From NCBI GenBank assembly GCA_016928495.1, contig JAFGKQ010000203.1, forward strand, positions 1 through 11,213: a DNA stretch of 11,213 nt, written 5' to 3'. Every line of letters starts with the position of its first letter. The stretch's first letter is position 1. The notes under the pieces were generated by a model that worked only from the letters and a program-made list of their open reading frames with translations, was not told the origin of the DNA and did no database searches. This DNA comes from Candidatus Fermentibacterales bacterium. GTDB taxonomy: Bacteria > Fermentibacterota > Fermentibacteria > Fermentibacterales > JAFGKQ01. The position numbers and the translations under genes were made by a program. This document shows, piece after piece, positions 1-4,838 of the stretch.

Positions 1-503
1 CGATCGTGTGCGGACGCCGTGTCCTTGACGCGGTCTATGGCCTCTATCGCGGTGTTGACCGCAGTGTCGAAGCCGATCGTGTAATCGCTGCCCCATATGT
101 CGTTGTCTATCGTTGCGGGCACTCCGACGGCGGCAACGTCATGTTCCTTCCAGAGCAGGTCCGCTCCCCTGAAGCTGCCGTCGCCGCCGACGACCACGAG
201 GCCATCGATGGACGCCGACCGGATGGTCGCCGCTGCGGCAGCCCGGCCCTCCGGCTCGAGGAACTCCGGGCATCTCGCAGCGTGGAGCATGGTCCCTCCG
301 CGCTGTATGATGTTGCTGGTGTCATCGGAGGTCAGCTCGACGATGTCCCCGTCGATCAGGCCTGAGTAGCCTCTGCGTGCCCCATGCACACGCAGGCCAC
401 TGGTCAGGCCGCAGCGGACGACAGCCCGAACGCAGGCGTTCATGCCGGGGGCGTCGCCCCCGCTGGTAAGGACGCAGATGCTCTTCAGAACGGGGTCTCC
501 CAC
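1..503 (-). CDS. pfkA: 6-phosphofructokinase, N-terminal part (cut by window edge)
   Basis: Phosphorylates fructose 6-phosphate to fructose 1,6-bisphosphate in glycolysis. The visible 167 codons align with the N-terminal half of bacterial PfkA: LTSGGDAPGMNA at residues 12-23 (nucleotide-binding glycines), RGGT near 68-71, AARCPEF at 75-81 containing the Arg equivalent to E. coli R72, VVGGDGS at 104-110, and TIDND at 131-135 with the catalytic Asp (E. coli D127). The Gly after GGD (E. coli G104) is typical of ATP-dependent enzymes; pyrophosphate-dependent ones carry Asp there. The residue before TIDND is Ala, where ATP forms usually have Gly and PPi forms Lys. The start is the GTG at 503, the only common start codon giving the usual length before the glycine motif; the GGA five bases upstream is a weak ribosome-binding site, so the start is uncertain. 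It lies 31 bases after rplQ with no terminator seen between, so it is probably co-transcribed. Confidence 0.93.
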   Translation of the reverse strand, partial: MGDPVLKSICVLTSGGDAPGMNACVRAVVRCGLTSGLRVHGARRGYSGLIDGDIVELTSDDTSNIIQRGGTMLHAARCPEFLEPEGRAAAAATIRSASIDGLVVVGGDGSFRGADLLWKEHDVAAVGVPATIDNDIWGSDYTIGFDTAVNTAIEAIDRVKDTASAHD

Positions 504-534
504 TGTTCCAGAGGGGGCCGGTGCGAGGAGGGGG

Positions 535-921
535 CTACTTCTTGTCCGTGGAGGGCTGGAAGGCCTTCGAGCCGACCAGCTCGAGAATGCACTCCTCGGC
601 GGCATCTCCGAACCTGTGCCCCAGCTTGAGGATGCGGGTGTAGCCGCCCGGCCGGTCGGAGTAGCGAGGGCCCAGCTCGTCGAAGACCTTCTGGACCGCT
701 TTGCTGCCGTACACCATCCGGGCAACCTGCCTCCTGGAATGGACCGAGTCCTCGCGCCCCTTGGTGATCACCTTCTCGGCCCGGCTCCTGACCGCCCGCG
801 CCTTGGCAAGGCTCGTCCTGACGCGCTCCTCCAGGATCAGGGAGGTGACCATGTTCCGGATCAGTCTCCTTCGCTGCTCGCGGCTGCGGCTGAGCCTGGG
901 CGTGGTCTTCCTGTGTCTCAT
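535..921 (-). CDS. rplQ: 50S ribosomal protein L17
   Basis: Large-subunit protein that sits near the exit-tunnel side of the 50S subunit. The product of 128 residues begins MRHRKTTPRLSRSREQRR and contains the family hallmark NELGPR-like FDELGPRYSDRPGGYTRI around residues 80-97, closely matching L17 over its whole length; E. coli L17 is 127 residues. The ATG at 921 lies 24 bases after the rpoA stop. GGAG stands about 10 bases before it and GGAA about 3 bases before it. It is the last gene of the alpha operon in most bacteria; here pfkA follows closely. No stem-loop with a T-run is seen after the stop. Confidence 0.98.
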   Translation of the reverse strand: MRHRKTTPRLSRSREQRRRLIRNMVTSLILEERVRTSLAKARAVRSRAEKVITKGREDSVHSRRQVARMVYGSKAVQKVFDELGPRYSDRPGGYTRILKLGHRFGDAAEECILELVGSKAFQPSTDKK

Positions 922-945
922 TCTTCCATCACTCCTGCCTGCTCG

Positions 946-1929
946 CTACTCGCTGTCCCGAAGGCTCAGGCCCCTCTCGTCCAGCATCTCCATCAGGCTC
1001 TGGAGGGATGCCTGACCGAAGTTGCGGAGTGAGAGAAGGTCTTTCCCGGTCCTGGATGTGAGATCGTGCAGCGTGTGGATGCCGCCGGCCGCCAGGCAGT
1101 TCACCAGCCTCGGGGAGAGCCCGGTCTTGTCGAGAGCAAGGTCCTCCGACTCCTCCTCGACGGCCTCTTCGGCGACCGCCTCGGGCACCGCGCCCGGGGT
1201 CTCCTCGCCCGTTATGAGCCTGAGGTGGCGGACCAGTATCCCGCAGGCCTTCTCCACCGCCTCGCGAGGGGTCATCGTGCCGTTGGTCGTTATCTCCATG
1301 ACGAGCCTGTCGAAATCCGTCCTGTCGCCTACGCGCGCGCTCTCGACCTTGTAGTTCACCTTCCTGACGGGACCGAACCAGGAGTCGAGCAGTATCTCGC
1401 CGATATCCTTGCCCCGGCCCATCTTGAGCCAGTCGTCCACGGTCAGGTACCCCCTGCCGGTCTCCACGCTGATCTGCATCCGGAGATGCCCGCCCTCCGC
1501 CACATCGGCGATCGGAAGGGACGTATCGACTATGCGGAGCCCCTCGTCGAGCTGGAGGTCACCCGCCGTAACGCTTGCAGGGCCCTCCACATCGATGCTC
1601 ATCAGAGCCGCTTCGCTCTCGCCGGAGCCCGGGCCCTCCTCCTCGCCGGACTCGAACACGACATCCAGCGACTTGACGTTGAGCAGTATGTCCGGAACGT
1701 CCTGCATCACGCCCGGAAGCGCGGTGAACTCGTGAAGCGCTCCCTCGATGTTGACCGACACCGGCGCGGCGCCGTTGAGAGAAGAGAGCAGCACGCGCCT
1801 GAGCGAGTTGCCCAGAGTCCGCCCGAAGCCTCTCTCCAGAGCGCTGACCACGAGCCTTCCGAAGCGATCGGAAGCATCCGCTTCATCCCACTGGATGATA
1901 TCAGGAAGATGAAGTTTCCTTATGTCCAT
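946..1929 (-). CDS. rpoA: DNA-directed RNA polymerase subunit alpha
   Basis: Dimerises to nucleate RNA polymerase assembly; the C-terminal domain contacts UP-element DNA and activators. The product has 327 residues from the start chosen. The N-terminal domain shows ERGFGRTLGNSLRRVLLSSL, the alpha dimer signature. An acidic Ala/Glu-rich linker spans about residues 242-265, and the C-terminal helix-hairpin-helix domain includes SPRLVNCLAAGGIHTL and LRNFGQASL. In the CTD the equivalents of E. coli R265, N268, C269, G296 and S299 are present (R274, N277, C278, G305, S308), but K298 is Ala307 and E302 is Ser311. The ATG at 1929 is preferred to the in-frame ATG at 1944 because GGGAG stands 5 bases before it, and MDIRKL-type starts are usual. 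The gene upstream is rpsK, 141 bases away, with no rpsD between. Confidence 0.97.
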   Translation of the reverse strand: MDIRKLHLPDIIQWDEADASDRFGRLVVSALERGFGRTLGNSLRRVLLSSLNGAAPVSVNIEGALHEFTALPGVMQDVPDILLNVKSLDVVFESGEEEGPGSGESEAALMSIDVEGPASVTAGDLQLDEGLRIVDTSLPIADVAEGGHLRMQISVETGRGYLTVDDWLKMGRGKDIGEILLDSWFGPVRKVNYKVESARVGDRTDFDRLVMEITTNGTMTPREAVEKACGILVRHLRLITGEETPGAVPEAVAEEAVEEESEDLALDKTGLSPRLVNCLAAGGIHTLHDLTSRTGKDLLSLRNFGQASLQSLMEMLDERGLSLRDSE

Positions 1930-2070
1930 TGGCTCTCCCTGCATGCCCTGCCCACATCGGGGCAGGATCCCTCGTCACGATCCGGACCGGTTACTCCACT
2001 CGAGCTTCCGACAAGCCCGGCATGTCTCGACCGGAAGAGGGCAATGCCCCCGCTGTTCGTGCGGCGCCGC
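1930..2070 (-). other. rpsK-rpoA intergenic gap, position where rpsD normally lies
   Basis: This is the longest gap between recognised genes in the window. In most bacteria the S4 gene lies here. I read the minus strand in all three frames and saw nothing resembling S4 (no ARYxGP start, no S4 RNA-binding domain), so this is not a visible remnant. The gap carries an 8-bp inverted repeat at the rpsK stop and a 7-bp inverted repeat 17 bases before the rpoA ATG, each listed separately. I see no convincing -35/-10 pair in it. Confidence 0.75.
1947..1966 (-). promoter_or_regulatory. Inverted repeat in the rpoA leader (possible RNA hairpin)
   Basis: On the minus strand CCTGCCC is followed by a 6-base loop and GGGCAGG, a perfect 7-bp stem. 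It ends 17 bases before the preferred rpoA ATG and leaves the GGGAG ribosome-binding site unpaired just downstream. The structure is seen; a regulatory role is inference. There is no following T-run, so it is not a typical terminator. Confidence 0.4.
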
Positions 2071-2083
2071 TCAGGGGCGCCGC
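2061..2083 (-). promoter_or_regulatory. GC-only inverted repeat across the rpsK stop codon
   Basis: A perfect 8-bp stem (GCGGCGCC with GGCGCCGC) with a 7-base loop encloses the rpsK TGA codon. It would form a very stable RNA hairpin. No T-tract follows, so it does not look like a rho-independent terminator; it could pause transcription, set an RNA end or protect the upstream mRNA, but all these are guesses. Confidence 0.4.
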
Positions 2084-2475
2084 CTCTTGGGCGGCCTGCA
2101 CCCGTTGTGGGGTACTCTGGTGATGTCCTTGACGGCGGTTACCTCGAGGTTCGTGGACTGGAGGGCCCTGACGGCCGATTCCCTTCCCGAGCCCGGGCCG
2201 CGCACCCATATCTCGACTTTTCTCACACCCGCATCGTAGGCCTTCTCCGCGGCCTGGACGGCGGCCTGGCTCGCTGCGAAGGCGGTTCCTTTCCTCGTGC
2301 CCCTCACTCCCGTGGTGCCTCCGCTGGCCCAGGTGATCACGCTGCCGTCCGACGTCGTTATCGTAACCATCGTGTTGTTGAAAGACGACTTGACGTGTGC
2401 TATGCCCCTGCCGTCGGAGACAACGACCTTCTTCTTGGCGGCCTTTCCGCCGGATCGAGAGCTGCTCTTGGCCAA
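2071..2475 (-). CDS. rpsK: 30S ribosomal protein S11
   Basis: Small-subunit platform protein near the 3' end of 16S rRNA. The 134-residue product shows the S11 core: [41 protein letters not shown] in two adjoining blocks, and the C-terminal signature [18 protein letters not shown]. Length matches the family (E. coli 129). The start is TTG at 2475, giving [10 protein letters not shown], with AAAGGA seven bases upstream. It follows rpsM by 32 bases. Its stop codon sits inside a strong GC hairpin, and the next gene is rpoA rather than rpsD. Confidence 0.98.
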   Translation of the reverse strand: MAKSSSRSGGKAAKKKVVVSDGRGIAHVKSSFNNTMVTITTSDGSVITWASGGTTGVRGTRKGTAFAASQAAVQAAEKAYDAGVRKVEIWVRGPGSGRESAVRALQSTNLEVTAVKDITRVPHNGCRPPKRRRP

Positions 2476-2507
2476 AACCCGGTCCTTTCGACGCTTCGAT
2501 CGAACGA

Positions 2508-2873
2508 TCAGCGTTTCTTCATGTGCCCGATCTTGGGACCCTTTCGAGTCCGGGCGTTGGTGTGGGTCCTCTGCCCCCTGGCCGGAAGCCCTCTTCTGTG
2601 CCTCAGCCCCCGATAGCAGCCGATGTCCATCAGCCGCTTGCGGTTCATGGACACCTCGGCGCGGAGAGCTCCCTCGACCTTGTATTCCGAGTCGATTATC
2701 TGCCTGAGAGTCGCCACCTCACTCTCGGTGAGGTCATCGGTGTTCCTGTCGGGAGGAATGCTGGTCCTCGCCAGTATCTCCCGGGCACGCGTGAGACCTA
2801 TCCCATAGATATAGGGAAGGGCGTAGAGCACCTGCTTGTTCCTCGGCAGGTCTACTCCTGCGATACGAGCCAC
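2508..2873 (-). CDS. rpsM: 30S ribosomal protein S13
   Basis: Head protein of the 30S subunit; contacts the 50S subunit and P-site tRNA. The 121-residue product begins [13 protein letters not shown], has the [10 protein letters not shown] helix-two-turn-helix segment near 21-30, and ends with the family signature [18 protein letters not shown] and [10 protein letters not shown]. coli S13 is 118 residues. The start is GTG at 2873 with GGAGG ten bases upstream. It follows rpmJ by 83 bases, a stretch holding two tiny overlapping ORFs and an echo of the rpmJ end. In E. coli the equivalent leader is where S4 represses the alpha operon; here no rpsD is present in the operon. Confidence 0.98.
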   Translation of the reverse strand: MARIAGVDLPRNKQVLYALPYIYGIGLTRAREILARTSIPPDRNTDDLTESEVATLRQIIDSEYKVEGALRAEVSMNRKRLMDIGCYRGLRHRRGLPARGQRTHTNARTRKGPKIGHMKKR

Positions 2874-2880
2874 TTTCCGA

Positions 2881-2925
2881 CTACCTCCAGTTCGGTGATG
2901 TGACGGGCCGCGCCCGCTGGATCAT
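2881..2925 (-). other. 14-codon mini-ORF leading into the rpsM ribosome-binding site
   Basis: ATG at 2925 opens 14 codons ([14 protein letters not shown]) ending at TAG, and its ATG shares a base with the TGA of the preceding mini-ORF (TGATG). Its last codons, TGG AGG TAG, contain the rpsM Shine-Dalgarno. No protein family is recognised. It may be chance; if translated it would bring ribosomes to the rpsM start. Confidence 0.15.
2904..2916 (-). promoter_or_regulatory. Short inverted repeat in the rpmJ-rpsM leader
   Basis: CGGGC and GCCCG flank a 3-base loop. It is a small stem in the intercistronic leader ahead of rpsM, the region where other bacteria carry alpha-operon control RNA. The stem is short and could be chance in GC-rich DNA. 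Confidence 0.2.
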
Positions 2926-2960
2926 CAGTCCTGACGCTGCTTGTGTCGGCGTCTGGTCAT
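2925..2960 (-). other. 11-codon mini-ORF echoing the L36 C-terminus
   Basis: The rpmJ stop overlaps an ATG (ATGA), which opens an 11-codon frame, [11 protein letters not shown], ending TGA. Residues 5-10 repeat the rRNA-binding tail of L36 (RHKQRQ). The overlap is of the type used for translational coupling. The ORF and repeat are seen directly; expression is unknown, and the peptide could be a by-product of a small duplication. Confidence 0.25.
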
Positions 2961-2983
2961 CCCTGACGCTGCTTATGTCTTGG
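2925..2983 (-). repeat. Imperfect direct repeat of the rpmJ 3' end
   Basis: Two copies, 2957-2983 and 2925-2949, are offset by 32 bases. They share a 12-base identical core (AAGCAGCGTCAG on the minus strand) with flanking partial identity, including the CC.A(G/C)ACA side and a TGA three bases after the core. The first copy is the true rpmJ end (RHKQRQG then stop); the second reads RHKQRQD then stop in another frame of the transcript. A short tandem duplication of the end of rpmJ followed by divergence is the simplest origin. Confidence 0.6.
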
Positions 2984-3073
2984 GTTCCGCGAGCATATCA
3001 CGAGGACCTTGCCTTCCCTGCGTACGATCCTACAGTGCTCGCATATCCTTCTCACAGAGCTTCTTACTTTCAT
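2957..3073 (-). CDS. rpmJ: 50S ribosomal protein L36, zinc-binding form
   Basis: Smallest large-subunit protein, at the base of the 23S rRNA L7/L12-stalk region. The 38 residues begin [14 protein letters not shown] and end [10 protein letters not shown], collinear with typical L36. Cys11, Cys14, Cys27 and His33 form the C-x2-C-x12-C-x5-H zinc site, so this is the zinc-bearing (C+) paralogue. The ATG at 3073 is preceded by GAGGTG six bases upstream. It lies 50 bases after infA. Its TGA overlaps the ATG of a mini-ORF that repeats the end of this protein. Confidence 0.97.
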   Translation of the reverse strand: MKVRSSVRRICEHCRIVRREGKVLVICSRNPRHKQRQG

Positions 3074-3123
3074 TCCTGACACCTCGTCCCGGGACGCTGG
3101 CCGCGCACCCCCGGCTTTCCGTG

Positions 3124-3348
3124 CTACTTGTACCTGTAGGTGATCCTGCCCCTGTTCAGGTCGTAGGGAGACAGCTCGACCGTGACCCTGTCACCGACCA
3201 GGATGCGAATGTAGTTCATGCGCATCTTGCCGGAGACGTGGCACAGCACCACGTGCCCCTCCGGCTTGTCGAGCCTTATCCTGCACATGTTGTTAGGCAG
3301 GGTCTCGACAACGGTCCCATCGACCACTACTCCCTGTTCCTTGGACAA
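3124..3348 (-). CDS. infA: Translation initiation factor IF-1
   Basis: Binds the 30S A site and helps IF-2 and IF-3 select the initiator tRNA. From the TTG at 3348 the product is 74 residues, [20 protein letters not shown] and so on, matching the OB-fold of IF-1: [36 protein letters not shown] and the basic end GRITYRYK. The first residues align without gaps to E. coli MAKEDNIEMQG, and AAGGGG stands five bases upstream of the TTG. The in-frame GTG at 3354 would put that site against the start codon, so TTG is preferred. A two-residue insertion (DKPEG) is present relative to E. coli. The gene stands 123 bases after map behind a promoter candidate. Confidence 0.96.
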   Translation of the reverse strand: MSKEQGVVVDGTVVETLPNNMCRIRLDKPEGHVVLCHVSGKMRMNYIRILVGDRVTVELSPYDLNRGRITYRYK

Positions 3349-3471
3349 GGACACCCCTTCGGGAATGGTCCACGACCTTCGACCGGGACCGCCATCCCGC
3401 TCAGTTTCTCTGTCTGCTCATCCCATGCCCTCGAGTGGAGCAAAGGGAGCTAGTACTATTGCCCAAGCCCT
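3349..3471 (-). other. map-infA intergenic region
   Basis: A gap of 123 bases, one of the longest in the window. It begins just after the map stop with an A/T-richer patch holding the proposed -10 element, and ends in the infA ribosome-binding site. No sizeable ORF on the minus strand resembles a known protein. Small inverted repeats (for example CGGGA/TCCCG) are too weak to call. Confidence 0.6.
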
Positions 3472-3483
3472 TCAGGCAGTCAA
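3455..3483 (-). promoter_or_regulatory. Sigma-70-like promoter candidate upstream of infA
   Basis: On the minus strand TTGACT (3483-3478, five of six matches to TTGACA) is separated by exactly 17 bases from AATAGT (3460-3455, four of six matches to TATAAT). The -35 overlaps the last codons of map. Transcription would begin roughly 100 bases before infA and cover infA, rpmJ, rpsM, rpsK, rpoA, rplQ and pfkA. The motif is seen; activity is inferred. Confidence 0.45.
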
Positions 3484-4212
3484 CACTATTGGCGTACCGG
3501 CTGTTACGACAACCGTATGCTCCGCATGCGCGGACAGGGATCCGTCCTGAGTGACCACCGTCCAGCCGTCGGACAGGAACCTCACCCGGAATGTCCCAAC
3601 ATTCACCATGGGCTCGATGGCGATGGCAAGCCCCTCTTCGAGGATCATCCCGCTATTCCTCCGTCCGAAGTTGGGCACCTGAGGAGGCTCGTGGAGCTTC
3701 TGGCCTATCCCGTGCCCGACCAGGTCGCGAACCACGGAGAAGCCCTCGGCTTCGACGAATTCCTGTATCGCAGCCCCGACATCTCCGAGCCGGTTGCCAG
3801 CCACTGCGGCCTCGATCCCCCGGTCCCGGGCAGCGTAGGTGGCCTCCAACAGCCTCCGGGCCGTACCGGAACCTTCGCCGAGTATGAAGGAGTCGGCTGC
3901 ATCGGCATGAAAGCCGTTCTTCAGAACCCCGACGTCGATGCTCACCAGATCGCCCTCGGACAGTGTCCTATCGCCCGGGATGCCGTGAACCACCTGCTCG
4001 TTGATCGAGCAGCAGATGCTGGCAGGATAGCCCCTGAGACCCAGGAAGGAGGGTGTGCCACCCTCCGTCTCGATCATCTCACGGGCCATCCGGTCGAGAT
4101 CCGCGGTCAACGTGCCGGGCTCCGAGGCGGCTCTCAGCTCATCCAGCACTCTCCTCACGATCCTCCCGCTCTCCCGCATCAGCAGTAGCTCCGCCGGCCC
4201 CAGGATGCTCAC
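3472..4212 (-). CDS. map: Type I methionine aminopeptidase
   Basis: Removes the initiator methionine from nascent proteins at the ribosome exit. The 246-residue product has the complete metal site: Asp93 in SIDVGV, Asp104 in FHADAADSF, His167 in VGHGIG, Glu200 in AIEPMV and Glu231 in HAEHTVVV, with the substrate histidines His76 (VVHGIPGD) and His174 (KLHEPP). Length fits the short type I enzyme with no N-terminal zinc-finger extension. The GTG at 4212 overlaps the adk stop in GTGA, with GAGGAG nine bases upstream, so it is probably translationally coupled to adk. The adk-map-infA order within ribosomal operons is widespread in bacteria. Confidence 0.98.
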   Translation of the reverse strand: MSILGPAELLLMRESGRIVRRVLDELRAASEPGTLTADLDRMAREMIETEGGTPSFLGLRGYPASICCSINEQVVHGIPGDRTLSEGDLVSIDVGVLKNGFHADAADSFILGEGSGTARRLLEATYAARDRGIEAAVAGNRLGDVGAAIQEFVEAEGFSVVRDLVGHGIGQKLHEPPQVPNFGRRNSGMILEEGLAIAIEPMVNVGTFRVRFLSDGWTVVTQDGSLSAHAEHTVVVTAGTPIVLTA

Positions 4213-4838
4213 TGCGACAGACTCCTCATTATCCCCTCGGCGACTTGCTCGATCGAGCCGACGCCATCCACCTCTACCAGCCTGCCCGAGTAGTAGTCCA
4301 GCAGCGGCTTCGTCTCATGGTGGTAGAGCTGGAGCCTCCTTCTCACCTTCTCCGGGCTGTCATCCTCTCGGTGGCAGAGGCGACCCCCGCACTCCAGGCA
4401 GGCCTCCGGCGAGGTCCCCGGAGGGAAGTGGCCGGCATTGAAGATGCGTCCGCAGCCCTCGCACACGAGCCTTCCGGCGAGCCTTCTCTCGACTTCTTCG
4501 TCCGGGACCTCCAGATGGACCACCGCCGTGAGAGCCCTTTCTCCGAGGAACAGGTCGAGGTCCCTGGCTTGCGTCACGTTCCTCGGGTAGCCATCGAGAA
4601 TGAAGCCCGCCTCGGCATCCCCGATCCTGTCGAAGACCATCCTGTTGACGATCTCGTCCGGAACGAGGCCGCCGCCGCCGACTATTCCCTTCACGCGAAG
4701 CCCCAGCTCGGTCCCTGCCCTTATCTCTTCCCTCAGTACGTCTCCGGTAGAGAGGTGGGGCACACCCAGCCTCTTCGAGACAAGGGCCGCCCCGGTGCCC
4801 TTGCCGGAGCCGGGAGGCCCGAGGAACACCAGCCTCAT
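4209..4838 (-). CDS. adk: Adenylate kinase with zinc-type LID
   Basis: Interconverts ATP plus AMP and two ADP, keeping adenylate balance. The 209 residues hold the P-loop GPPGSGKGT at 7-15, the AMP-binding segment HLSTGDVLR at 28-36, GLVPDEIV near 57-64, GFILDGYPRN at 78-87 and the LID domain from about 122. The LID contains Cys126-x2-Cys129 and Cys147-x2-Cys150, so this is the long form with a structural zinc site; Asp159-Asp160 follow in HREDD. The residue after GKGT is Gly16, where most adenylate kinases have Gln. The start is the ATG at 4838, overlapping the secY stop as ATGA, with GGGGA upstream. The same frame stays open far into secY, but that is antisense-free out-of-frame reading of secY, not a fusion. 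Confidence 0.97.
   Translation of the reverse strand: MRLVFLGPPGSGKGTGAALVSKRLGVPHLSTGDVLREEIRAGTELGLRVKGIVGGGGLVPDEIVNRMVFDRIGDAEAGFILDGYPRNVTQARDLDLFLGERALTAVVHLEVPDEEVERRLAGRLVCEGCGRIFNAGHFPPGTSPEACLECGGRLCHREDDSPEKVRRRLQLYHHETKPLLDYYSGRLVEVDGVGSIEQVAEGIMRSLSQ

Noticed and set aside
504-534. Terminator between rplQ and pfkA
   Set aside because: The 31 bases are C-rich on the minus strand with no stem-loop and no T-run.
1993-2025. Promoter inside the rpsK-rpoA gap (TTGTCG followed by TAACCG)
   Set aside because: The spacing is 15 bases and the -10 has only two matches to consensus.
1930-2070. Decayed rpsD remnant in the rpsK-rpoA gap
   Set aside because: No frame shows S4 motifs, and 141 bases is far less than the roughly 600 of rpsD. 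A short Cys-containing reading (CRACRKLEW) is not enough.
1066-2616. 516-codon open frame on the plus strand, antisense to rpoA and rpsK
   Set aside because: It is the mirror of conserved genes; GC-rich coding DNA often leaves the opposite strand open. The translation shows no recognised domain.
3085-3096. 12-bp perfect palindrome CGTCCCGGGACG before rpmJ
   Set aside because: A 12-bp palindrome is expected a few times by chance in 11 kb, and it has no loop to form an ordinary RNA hairpin.
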